64,000 bases of DNA, from NCBI GenBank assembly GCA_029817715.1, contig JARUPY010000607.1, forward strand, positions 6,386,001-6,450,000, read 5' to 3'. How positions within the stretch are numbered: position 1 is the stretch's first letter; every line of letters starts with the position of its first letter. Below the pieces are notes generated by a model, which saw only the letters and a program-made list of their open reading frames with translations, had not been told where the DNA came from and did not search any database. A program made the position numbers and the translations under genes. Below, in pieces: positions 23,750-34,081 of the stretch. The DNA is from Melastoma dodecandrum. Lineage: Eukaryota > Streptophyta > Magnoliopsida > Myrtales > Melastomataceae.

Positions 23750-25700
23750 ACTTAAAGGCAACATTGAAAATTTGTTTTTTTTGTCACATTAATGACGTCG
23801 TAAGGAAGGTGGAGGGTGGCGATAGTTGGTTTGGCTACCCCCATAAGGCGGTTCGTTTTAGGGGTTTCTCGTGAAAGAGCCAGCCATGGAAGGAGGCACG
23901 ATCGTCATCGACTCTACCATGGCCGCCACGGTTATCTCCGTCGAAGAAGGAAGGAGGACGCGAGAGGATTCCAACCCGCTTCTTCGAAGACTAACTTGGG
24001 ATGGGTGGCTCACAACGTGTAGGAAAGATGGTTGCATCCTGGTCTTTTGGATGAGGTGGAGGCGTCAGTAAAAGTTAACCGGGAGATATGGAGGGGTGTG
24101 TTGTATGCGCAGAAGATGGAGGGTCCTGTCCTGCCTTGGAAGGAGTGACACTTCCTGGCAAAAGCCTGGACTAAGGAGTTCAATCCAGTGAATCTAGATA
24201 TTCGTCGTGTGGAGGAAGACGATAATGGAATGCAATCTGTAGAGGATCGTCAAGGAAAGCCTCCTACAAAAAAGCAAAAGTTGGATGTTGAAATTATTAT
24301 CGTGCAATCTCCACCTCCAACTGCGGTGGTGGAGGAAATTAACTCTGAGAGTGGTGGAGGTCGCCAGAGCGTGAATGGGGTGACATGAGCACTTAGTACA
24401 ATACCACTGATTCTGAGGTGTGGAGTGACTGATATCTGAGGACACAATGCTTTCAAAATCAAGTTCTACTCTAAAATTTTCTCTCATCTTTTTAACTTTC
24501 TTCCGTCATGGAGCAAGGCAATGGCTAGCACGTACCATTGTTCGGGAATGGTGAAGCTGCTCATCATGTAAACCCCCAACAAAATCCACTAGTGATGCAG
24601 GAGAGCTGGTTTAATATTGTGGCACTTTGTCATCCTTTGCAGTATCCTAATGCGGTGAGAGTATTGTTTTCTGTATATCACTTCCATCTACTCAACCCAC
24701 TCGGTGAGAATCCAATCATCTCCTAGTAACTTTGTTAGTGTTCACCATGAGTTTCGCTAGTTATTCTAGATCATCTAGAGCCAATCAATTTTCTAGATGA
24801 GAGCAACTGCATGAGGCACCTTGAGAATGCTCTGAGAAGCCTCTATATTCCTTTGTTCACACCCTTTGGAAACAACAGTGGTTGTTCTGTAACCCTTCAT
24901 TACGATATACAAACCATACATTGTCTTGTAACAGCTGTTGTCAAAAAAGTTATAATCTAAGAGTGAAACACTTTCAAAACCAGCAGCATAATAAGTGGGA
25001 ATAGATGTCAGTGAAATTGGTTATGTTCCTTGGGATCTCACGGGACGTTTACTTGGTACAACGGGACGTTTACTTGGTACATTTGTTCCTCGTGACTTAC
25101 TATCTTTCTGTGGATTGTCACTAGACTTGGAAGGATAAACCCCACAAACTTGCTGGAGTGCGCTAACAACATCTAAGAGTACCATAACCTGACATTTTGG
25201 TCGTACTTGGTGGAGATCTCACAAAGGAAGAGGCGGAATCCCTACGGGGAGAATGTCCTTTCAACAATTCTCATGTCTCAGGTTCTTGGTGGAGAGATGC
25301 ATTCTTCATCTTCTGGCGAGGTGCAACAACCATGGTGCAAGTAATGAGAGAGACAGTTCATGAAACACATTATACTATATGGGTAACAATGACATACTCT
25401 TCCTAGTCTGTGCTACATATTTATACTCTTTCTTACATTATCCAATATTTGCAGGATATCCCACACATCAGTAGAGATGATTGGGTTTTATGACTTGATG
25501 ATGGCTTCTGGACATTTTATTTTGAGATGCATTGTAATTAAGCGAAATGAAAGCATTATGTACGATGTTGAACTTCGGAAATGAACTAGCATTTCAAATA
25601 TAAGTCAATTACACAATGAACTTGAGAATGTCGATCAAATGCTGACATGGAAGTAACATAAGTCACAAAGCAGAAAATGCAAATATGACAAGTTGGAATG
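23750..25700. other. Unrecognised segment between the FAR1-like gene and PF20167-like copy 1
   Basis: Plus-strand frames at 23810-24390 are fairly open and GC-richer than the surroundings. They encode a basic, arginine-rich stretch and a short KKQKLDVEIIIVQSPPP segment, but match no family I know. A 21-bp unit ACGGGACGTTTACTTGGTAC(A) occurs twice in tandem at 25040-25080. The rest, to 25700, shows only short ORFs. Confidence 0.35.
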
Positions 25701-25704
25701 TACA

Positions 25705-26859
25705 TCACCTATTTATCAATTCAGCTAAAAACTCATCAAAGTAATCATCAATGTGACGTTGTTGATTCTGAATTCCTTGAACTTCTTCCCTTAAGCTAGA
25801 AATCTCTAATCGGACCGAGGATAGCTCCATTTGGCTGCCTACATGGAAAGACTCAAACTCCGAGTGCATATGATGCCACGACGAATTGTTGCTCCTTAGG
25901 CTGCCAAACTGCATCGAGAGATCTTCCATTTGAACAAACACGACATACACGTCATCTGAATGAATAGGATCACCAGAAACATCGTTAGATTCATCTCCAA
26001 TACGTGTCCTAGGTTGTCGCCTGCCCATATATTTCCAATGACGTTCACTTGAGCCATGGTCAGGTATAATTCCTGTTAGAGTAAGATAATTAGCATTAAT
26101 AGGGCCAACAATAATGTAATCCCACTCACGACCTTCTAGTGGCACGTTAAAGTAACGAAACAGCCTCGTAAGGAAAATACCATAAGACAAATTTTGCTGC
26201 TTGTGAGATATCGAATTCATCATATATCGCAATATCTAATAACCAATACCTGGACAAGCACCTTCATTTAAGTAATACAACATCTCGAGATGGTGCTCCG
26301 TTATGGCATCGCAATGTCCACTAATCGGGAGTACGTTGAATGTCGTTATATAATGCGTGATCTGCATATGAACATCCAGACACGATGATTTCATTCTACT
26401 ACGTCTCAATTCAAGTACTCTAGTTACCCATTGCTTGTCAAATGAGCCATCAATAACTTCACCTCCAATTCCTAATGCAGCCTCCAACATGGAGGCATCA
26501 AAATTGAAGAAACGACCATTCACAATGGTGCGATACTCGCCATGCCCATATTTGTACAAGTACGTGTAAAATTGGCGAACTTCATCAGTATAGACTGTCC
26601 TTTTATTGTTCGCAAAGTTTACTGGCCCCGATATATTCGACCGATCTAACATCAACTTCACAGAGAAATTCCGAGCCCCTGAGAAAAACTCTAAATCGAC
26701 CAAACGATCGGGTTTCAATCCTAGCTGCGAAATAATCAACTTCCTCTCCTCTCACTCCTCCCCATCAAACCATCTGTTTTCATATTCTACTAACTCATGT
26801 GACTGCATATCAGAACTTGGACATAAATCTTTACCATGTACTTGCCATGTGGACTCCAT
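25705..26859 (-). pseudogene. Plant transposon protein of the Transposase_32 (PF20167) type, copy 1
   Basis: One minus-strand frame runs from ATG 26859 (MESTWQVHGK) to the stop at 25705, 384 codons, with two in-frame stops: TGA near 26750 and TAG near 26240. The core has VRQFYTYLYKYGHGEYRTIV (residues about 95-115), then an HYITTFNVLPISGHCDAIT block and SYGIFLTRLFRYFNVPLEG near 26150. This is the pattern of a domain found in many plant retroelement and transposon proteins (function unknown). The C-terminus is a predicted coiled coil (LEISSLREEVQGIQNQQ). The second copy, at 44174-43748 plus 31108-30400, is clearly homologous. Because the stops do not shift the frame, this is either a young pseudogene or a readthrough product; the former is more likely. 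Confidence 0.62.
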
Positions 26860-26942
26860 CAAGTTTACACTCCCTATAAGGTTTAGGGTTTAGATATAGG
26901 GTGACGCAATGGAGGTGGATTGGCTTGCCGCCAAGGGAAATG

Positions 26943-27056
26943 AGGATGGCGGATTGTCAGGACATTGATGAGGAGTTCACCTGCTGTTCTAGGCAACAGA
27001 GGATGGCGGATTGTCAGGACATTGATGAGGAGTGCACCTGCTGTTCTAGGCAACAG
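26943..27056. repeat. Two tandem copies of a 57-bp unit
   Basis: AGGATGGCGGATTGTCAGGA... through CTAGGCAACAG occurs at 26943-26999 and 27000-27056 with one mismatch (GAGTTCACC/GAGTGCACC). It lies in the presumed 5' flank of PF20167-like copy 1. Both copies carry a GGATTGTC variant of the zone's motif. Confidence 0.8.
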
Positions 27057-27184
27057 AGGAGCTGGGATTGTCGAACAACGCCACGGAAAAAAGGGCACCT
27101 GTTGTTCTATGGGTGGAGAGGAAGAAGGGAGAGAACGAAGGATGCTCAAATGGATAATATCCTTTTAAAACCCTAAATTGATTA

Positions 27185-27312
27185 TTCCAATCCATATAGG
27201 AAATCCTGTTACAACCATATTACCTGTCTCTTTGCATCCGGCGGCAATCTGATATAATACCAGGCAATCCGGAAGTTCACAAGGAATTAGACAATCCTTC
27301 GAGGTAAAAAAT
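27185..27312. repeat. Small GGATTGCC motif cluster
   Basis: Variants AGGAAATCC, GGCGGCAATC, CCAGGCAATCCGG and GACAATCCTTCG occur within 120 bases, upstream of PF20167-like copy 1 and 350 bases before the long tandem array. Confidence 0.5.
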
Positions 27313-27599
27313 ATAAATTCTCAGATTCATCGATATGCATGATCGATGAATTTGGGAATTTATATTAATATGATGAGTAGCCTAAACTTATATATACAAC
27401 TTTGAACCTATATTTCTTTCCGATGTGGGATTGGAATGTGAAAGAGATGATGAGGTTGAGGATGATTTGATAATATGTACCTTCAGTGAGGAATACAGAA
27501 GTATACAATGTGCACTAATGATTTATACTTGTGTGTGCGAAGCACACTTCAATAAGAACGACCCAAAAAAACCAAAAAGCAAAGCATCCCATGACCGGC

Positions 27600-29610
27600 A
27601 TCGACTATGGAGTGTCAACAGTAAGTGGAGTATCGTCGATTGCGGACAATGACAGGCAATCCTGAATTTACCGGATTGCCTCATTTTGTCTAAATCAGGC
27701 AATCCGGTTAGTTTGGGATTGCCTGTTCGAACACATAGAGCGAAATCACATTGACTCGCAAAGCAGGATTTTCGGAAAGCTACAAGATGGCCGACAGTGG
27801 AGTAACAATAGGCGATCCGGAACAGACCAGATTGCCTCATTTGGTATAAATCAGGCAATCCGGTCGGTTTGGGATTGCCTGTGCGAACAACTAGAGCCAA
27901 ATAGCATTGACTCGCAAAGCAGGATTGCTGGCAGTGGAGTAACGACACATGATCTTGAATTTACCAGATTACCTCATTTGGTATAAATCAGGCAAACCGG
28001 TGAGTTTAGGATTGCCTATTTGAACACTTTGAGCCAAATAGCATTGACTCGCAAAGCAGGATTGCCAGAGATCTTCAGGATTGTCGGTTGTGGAGTAAAG
28101 ACAAGCGGTCCTAAATTGACCTCATTGTCTCATTTCGAAAAAACAGGCAATCCGATGAATTTGGGATTGCTTGCTCGAACACTTAGAGCTAAAAAGCATC
28201 GTCTTGCAAATCAAGATTGCCAGATAGCTGCAGCATTGCCGGCAGTGGAGTAACAACAGGCGATCCATAACTGACTGGATTGCCTCATTTGTTATAAATC
28301 AGGCAATCCAGTCAGTTTGGGATTGGCTGTCCGAACACTTAGAGCCAAATAGCATTGACTCGCAAAGTAGGATTTCCGGTAGTGGAGTAATGACAGGCGA
28401 TCTTCAATTTACCAGATTACCTCATTTGGTATAAATCAGGCAAACCGGTGAGTTTAGCATTTCCTATTCCAACACTTGGAGCCAAATAACATTGACTCGC
28501 AAAGCAGGATTGCCAGAGATCATCAGGATTGTCGGCTGTGGAGTAAAGACAGGCGGTCTTGAATTGACTGGATTATCTCATTTCGTGATAAACAGGCAAT
28601 CTGGTGAATTTGGGATTGTCTGCTCGAACACTTAGAGCAAAATAGCATCGCCTCGCAGAGCAGGATTGTCGAAAAGCTGCAAGATTGCCGGCAATGGAAT
28701 AACAACAGGCGATCCGGAACTGACCGGATTGCCTCATTTGGTATAAATCAGGCAATCCGGTCAGTTTGGGATTGCTATGCGAGCACTTAGAGCCAAATAG
28801 CATTGACTCGCAAAGCAGGATTGCCGGCAGTGGAGTAACGACTGGCGATCTTGAATTTACCAGATTACCCCATTTGGTATATATCAGGCAAACCGGTGAG
28901 TTTAGGATAGCCTATTCGAGCATTTGGAGCCAAATAACATTGACTCACAAAGCAGGATTGCTAGAGATCTTTAGGATTGTCGGCTGTAGAGTAAAGACAG
29001 GCTGTCCCGAATTGACTGGATTGTTTCATTTTGTGATAAACAGGCAATCCGGTGAATTTGGGATTGTCTGCTCGAGCACTTAAAGCCAAATAGCATCGCC
29101 TCGCAAAGCAGGGTTGCCGAAAAGCTGCAGGATTGCCAGTAGTGGAGTAACAACAGGCGATGCAGAACTGACCGGATTGCCTCATTTGGTATAAATCAGG
29201 CAATCCGGTCAGTTTGGGCCTGTGCAAACAGTTAGAGCCAAATAGCATTGACTCGCAAAGCAGGATTGTCGATAGTGGAGTAATGACAGGTGATCTTGAA
29301 TTGACCAGGTTATATCATTTGGTCTAAATCAGGCAAACCGGTGAGTTTAAGATTGCCTATTCGTGCCCTTGGAGCCAAATAGCATTGACTCGCATAGCAA
29401 GATTGCCAGAGATCTTTAGGATTATCGGCTATGGAGTAAAGACAGGCGTCCTAAATTGACCTCATTGTCTCATTCCGTGAAGGATAGGCAATCTGATGAA
29501 TTTGGGATTGCCTGCTCGAAAGCCAAATGGCATTGCCTCGCAAAGAAGGATTGCTGAATAGCATACGAATTGCCTGTTCTAACACCAGGAACAACAGGCG
29601 ATCCTGAATT
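27600..29610. repeat. Higher-order tandem array, 13 monomers of about 135-160 bp in a three-monomer period of about 448 bp
   Basis: The landmark CATTGACTCGCAAAGCAGGAT recurs near 27750, 27909, 28043, 28198, 28352, 28490, 28647, 28801, 28939, 29094, 29247, 29384 and 29530. Spacings cycle as about 138, 155 and 154 bases, so every third monomer is most alike (28043, 28490, 28939, 29384 are 447, 449 and 445 apart). Monomer types differ after the landmark: GCCAGAGATC, TGCCGAAAAGCTG or GCCGGCAGTGG. Many monomers hold a hairpin ACCGGATTGCCT / AGGCAATCCGGT with a 15-base spacer. ORFs inside are chance products of the repeat. Confidence 0.85.
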
Positions 29611-29619
29611 TACCGTAAG

Positions 29620-30290
29620 AAGTGACAATGGGCTACCAAATCGTAAAATGAGCCTACTTCATTCTTCCTTTTAAAGGTAATAGGATTAGGGTATACAATA
29701 CCTCCATCGCTGTCACGAAAGAAAAGCATTGTTCTTTTTTTATCTAACCTTGTAAAATCTACAACACTACCTCTATGGCAGGTAGAAATATGAAAGCAGA
29801 GCGTACTCTATAGGCCACGATTGTCAATAATGACGATGAGGAAGAAGTAATGGGTCCACTTCCCATACCATGCATCCACCCTTTAGGAATGATGGAGGCA
29901 TTTCACACATTAGGTTTAGTCCCCAACATGGTGGAGGATATCGGGAAGATGGTGTATGTTACAACCGAGGTCATCAACAGGAGGCTGGTTGCTGATAAGG
30001 GATTTCGTCAGGATATTGGGGCGTTTGTTGGGAAAGTACCAAATGTTTCTAGTTCATTCGGTGCCGGCAGCCCCTAGAGGTTCGTCCGCTGTCGGCAGGG
30101 AGGTGCCCAGAGGCTCATCGGCTACCAAGAGCAAAATGCACAGAAGTTCGTCCGCTGTCGAGAGCAAGGTGCCCAGAGGTACTCATCAACCTCAAATGTC
30201 TAAACGAAGGATGATAGCAGCCGAGTATAAGGCCTGTCTGAAAAAAATGTGGCGTCAAAAGTAGTGCATGATATTGTTATGACCATATTG
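29620..30290 (+). other. Unrecognised open stretch with an 11-residue repeat
   Basis: From ATG 29850 a 75-codon frame (PLPIPCIHPLGMMEAFHTLG...) passes, with a frame change near 30020, into PRGSSAVGREV / PRGSSATKSKM / HRSSSAVESKV. This is a 33-base unit repeated three times (about 30067-30175), ending in a basic tail (SKRRMIAAEYKACLKKMWRQK) at 30264. I do not recognise it. It lies between the array and the 3' end of PF20167-like copy 2 and faces that gene. Confidence 0.35.
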
Positions 30291-30399
30291 TGACCATTTT
30301 GTGCACTAAAGGAAAAAATTCATAAATTACAACCAGTTTCAGCAAAGCAAACCTGAAACAACGTACCACAAAGTCACTGGTGCGATTATGCTCTCTTCT

Positions 30400-31108
30400 C
30401 ACATTATCGATATCTATCATCAATACAGAAACCTCACCCCTTATAGATACCAATTCTTCTCTACTAGATTACTTCGAATGTCTGCATGTCGCCCCCATTT
30501 CATTCTGTCGCATGACACTATCATCTCTTAAATCATTAATTCACAAGAAAGTTCATGCAGTTGATTAGAAAGCGTGTCAATTGACTCAGACACATTCATC
30601 TCTTCATCGGAAACATCTTGCATTTCCTTGTCTTCTCCATCCTCCAGAATTTCAACCTAGACGCCCATCTTCTGCCTCTACCCATAAAAAAATCATCTCT
30701 CATCAATTTCAGGATCACGATGAATTCCCATCAAGGCAATAGAGAAGCTGTTAATAGCGGTAGGAGGAGAAGGAGCCTAATCTCGACCTTCTAGGGATAT
30801 TTCATGATAAATAAATAACTTGGTAAGCAGCATTACGTAAGGAAGATTCTTCTGTTTGTTCCTTTTCGAGTTTATCATATTTCGAAGGATCCACTCGCCA
30901 TAGAGGGACGTATCCCTTGGTGTAGAAAATACAAAAACGGCAAATGATCTTCAGTTATCGTACGACGATGGCCACGACCGGGAGAATATTGAAGGTAATG
31001 ATTATATGCAGTATATGCATCTTCACATCCAATTTTGAGGCCATCAATTTGTTTACACCCAGTACATTTATCACCTCACTCCTATTATATTCACGCATTT
31101 GAAACTTC
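30400..31108 (-). pseudogene. PF20167-like copy 2, 3' part, cut off by the Sirevirus insertion
   Basis: Minus-strand translation from 31108 gives QMREYNRSEVINVLG, then LDVKMHILHIIITFNILP near 31000. The frame then shifts into GHRRTITEDHLPFLYFLHQG near 30940, matching HYITTFNVLPISGHCDAITEHH of copy 1. The C-terminal part near 30650-30550 is acidic and coil-like (MNVSESIDTLSNQLHELSCEL). The 5' part continues at 43748-44174. Position 31104-31108 (ACTTC) is the left target-site duplication of the inserted element. Confidence 0.65.
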
Positions 31109-33387
31109 TGTTGGGACGGTTTTGATGATGAACCGGACCCTCTGTACTACAGAAGGTCGAACATTCTATTCTACAGAAGCTTCTCTTGATGAGGATCTTT
31201 TTGTAAGAATCATTGTTGTAATTAAATGATTAGTAAATGATTATTTAATTATGAAATTGGATTAGTCTGATTAAGATAATCGTCTGATCAAATTTACACG
31301 ATTTGGTTTCCAAGTAATCATATTGGAGATATTATTTCTTATAGAAGGAAATTTATCCTCTATATATGGAAAGGTTCTATTGTTTAGTCTACAAGCTTCT
31401 GTAAGCTTACTTGACCAACATACGAACGTTATTTGGATGCAAATCAACTACCACCTGTCCAGATACACTCTCACGTGTGTCTTTATCAGGATGGAAGTGA
31501 TTTTAATTCATTTGGAAGCAAATCAACGATTGTTTCCAACTGCAGAAGGTTATCGAGCAGAACCTTCTGCGATACCTTCTGTGGTGCACTATTCATGGAA
31601 AATATATCATAATTCTATTCTGATTTATTCTCTACCAGAATATTTGCACGTGTATATTATTTCTGTATATAAATCATTTTGTAAACTAATTCTTTATTTC
31701 ACATTTTGCAGATTACGTTTTATATTTTCCCTTTGTATTTTCTTCTTGAAATTTTGTGTATAAATAGCCACGCCCTCTCTCCCATTAACAACACTTCATA
31801 CTCAACGAAAACATCCATCCCATTCTGTCCAGAGAGAGCGTGTGCTTGAGTTTTAGTTCTTTCATTCGTTCGAGTTAGTCACACGAGGAGCACTACCGGC
31901 GGAAGCTGCATCGTTGGTGAAACCTTTTGGGAGAGTGACTCGGGGGCTCGAGGGACTCGGTTGGAAGCTGCAGGATACGTTGTTGGAAGCGTGTGTACGT
32001 GGGCAACGTGCAGTGGGCCGGAGAGAAGGGCTGAACCTCGGGAGCACAGAAGGTGAGGGACTAACCAGCTTCTGTTGTGTAGAGCTCTGTGTGCAGGAAC
32101 CTAGGACGGAGGCTGCCGTCTACTTGCGTGGGGTTTTCCACGTGCTTGCGCAGGGGCTGCTGCATGCTTGCATAGGGTATGCTACGTACTTGTGTGGGTA
32201 CGCCACATAGTCGCTATCTCGAGGAGATCGTGCAGGTCGTGTGGAGCCGCCGGAGGGAAAATCCATCCTTGAACAGTGGTCGCTGTTCGCTTGCATAGGG
32301 TCCGCTACGTGCTCGCGTGGGGTACGCCACGAAGTTGTTATCCTTGAGGGATTGCGCATTTGCTACCTAGTTAGTCACGTTAACGCGTGCAACCTCCTGT
32401 AGTGCAGAATCTTCGGATCTGTACAACCCTCTGTAGAGCAGAACCTTCAGGTCTGAATCTACTCTAGTGCAGAACCTTATGGTCTATACATAACTCAAGT
32501 CATTTCTAATACGAAGTATTTTGGTTTGTTAAAGATTGACACATTCTTGGTACAGAACCTTACGATCTGTGCTATACCTTCTGTGATACAGAATCCTTGG
32601 ATCTGTTCTATATAAGGTTGACGTTTACAGTACAGAATCTCTTGATCTGTGCTATAGAAGGTTAACACGTCTGACACAGAACCTTTTGGTCAGTATTGTG
32701 CCTTACCTTCTTCGACACAGAACCTTCGGTCTGTGTTGTGCCTAAGTCTCTTCGACACAGAACCTTCTGGTCTGTGTTGTGCCTAAGTCTCTTCGACACA
32801 GAACCCTCTGGTATGTGTTGTGCCAAACTTTCTTCGACACAGAACCTCCTGGTCTGTGTTGTGCCTAAGTTTCTACGATACAGAACCTTCTGGTCTGTGT
32901 TGTGCCTAAGTCTCTTCGACACAGAACCTCCTGGTCTGTGTTGTGCCTAAGTTTCTACGATACACAACCTTCTTGTCTGTATTGAGCCTATGTTACTATA
33001 GTACAGAACCTCAGTGTTTGTGCGTCGTCACAAACCTCTACGGTACAGAACCTTCTGGTCTGTGCTCTGCCACTCAAGCCTCTATTGTACAGAACCTACG
33101 GGTCTGCTTTTAGTTGCAATCATTTGTGTAATTTGTACAGAGATACATTTGAGTGAAAACCATCCAAATATCTGGGTGAAGAGTGGATGTAAGCACTTTG
33201 CTGAACCACTATAAAAATACTTGTGTCCAATCAAACAAATTGCGAACACACTTGAATGTTCTGTTGTACAGAAACCTATCTACGGTTCTGTTTAACAGAA
33301 GCTTTCTTCCGCTGCGGGGTAAAACGAAAGAGCGTTAAAATCCGAATTTGGTGATTAACACTAATTCACCACCCTCTTAGTGGAACA
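31109..33387 (+). repeat. 5' LTR of the Sirevirus-like element
   Basis: 2279 bases, TG...CA ends. A TATA-like TATAAATAG lies near 31760, upstream of a CACTTCATACTCAACG leader that is a plausible transcript start. Segments near 32120-32345 repeat GCTTGCGTGGGGT-type units with GTGGGGT/GCCAC inverted cores. The 32660-32990 part is a 40-bp tandem array, listed separately. Compared with the 3' LTR, differences are scattered single bases. Confidence 0.9.
32660..32990 (+). repeat. About 40-bp tandem array inside the 5' LTR
   Basis: The unit CTTCGACACAGAACCTTCTG + GTCTGTGTTGTGCCTAAGTC repeats about eight times. Each unit contains the imperfect palindrome ACAGAACC...GGTCTGT. Looser copies of ACAGAACCT...TCTGT continue on both sides, to about 32400 and 33100. 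Confidence 0.85.
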
Positions 33388-33389
33388 AT

Positions 33390-33402
33390 TGGTATCAGAG
33401 CG
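33390..33402 (+). other. Primer binding site of the Sirevirus-like element
   Basis: TGGTATCAGAGCG lies two bases after the 5' LTR. It is the standard plant Ty1/copia PBS, complementary to the 3' end of initiator methionine tRNA. Confidence 0.92.
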
Positions 33403-34081
33403 GGTTCGACAGAGGCTTAACAGCTTGTTGTAGATCCTTGAAAAGCTCTTACCAGCTACACACTCTTCTCCACAGAAGCTCTTAGCTCTGTAACTGTTGC
33501 TATTCTGTAGAAGCCTACGCTCTATCATCAACCTGCTACTCAACGGAAGCTTTAAGCTCTGTGAAAACCTACTTGGTTCTATTCTGTAGAAGCTTACGCT
33601 CTATCAGAATTTAACCTCTGTTCCACAGAAGCACCTTGTTCTGTGAGAAACTATTTGTATCTTTTCTGTAGAAGCTTACGCTCTATCAGAAGCTACTTTC
33701 TATTCAACAGAAGCTTGCGCTCTGTTTGAAAACAACGTCTGGAATAAGTGTTCTATCAACAGAGACTGAACTAAACTTTTCCATCCTCCAGAAGCTTCAA
33801 GCTCTGTGAGTATTAAATTGTAGTATTCTGTAGAACTCTGCATTCTATCAGAATCTATTCAACATAAGCGTACGCTCTGCGAATATCACATTTGGCATTT
33901 TGTTCTGCAGAAGCTTGCTGCCCTGCGAGAATTCAACAACTGCCACCTGAAAGCAAATTTTCAGTCCTGTCATATTGACACTCGTGCTCTGTCAACGTTC
34001 TTGCTTCTTTGTTGAGGTTCTATTCTTTTTTTGTCAACGTTCTATTCTATAGGTGTGTAACACTCTATACGAATCGAACAC
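33403..34081 (+). repeat. 5' leader with repeated CAGAAGCTT...GCTCTG hairpin motifs
   Basis: Between the PBS and the gag start, CAGAAGCTT (or AGAAGCTTACG) followed by GCTCTGT or GCTCTATC recurs about ten times, for example near 33470, 33545, 33590, 33670, 33710, 33790 and 33910. The halves CAGAGC/GCTCTG and CAGAA/TTCTG are inverted repeats, so the leader RNA could fold into many small hairpins. No long ORF is present. Confidence 0.6.

Noticed and set aside
27523..29248. Several 60-141 codon ORFs (FRIACCYSTAGN-type text) within the tandem array
   Set aside because: Every one repeats with the monomers and they appear on both strands; they follow from the repeat and not from selection for protein.
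27600..29610. CRISPR-like array
   Set aside because: Units are 135-160 bases and the intervening sequence is itself repeated in a three-monomer cycle. There are no unique spacers and no cas genes, and the setting is a plant genome.
31323..31763. 146-codon ORF in the 5' LTR, repeated at 41682-42122
   Set aside because: It is identical in position in both LTRs, has no domain and overlaps the LTR promoter. Conservation reflects LTR identity only.
32662..32950. Repeated-peptide ORFs on both strands in the LTR (and their copies at 43022-43361)
   Set aside because: These are translations of the 40-bp tandem array; the unit length keeps frames open by chance.
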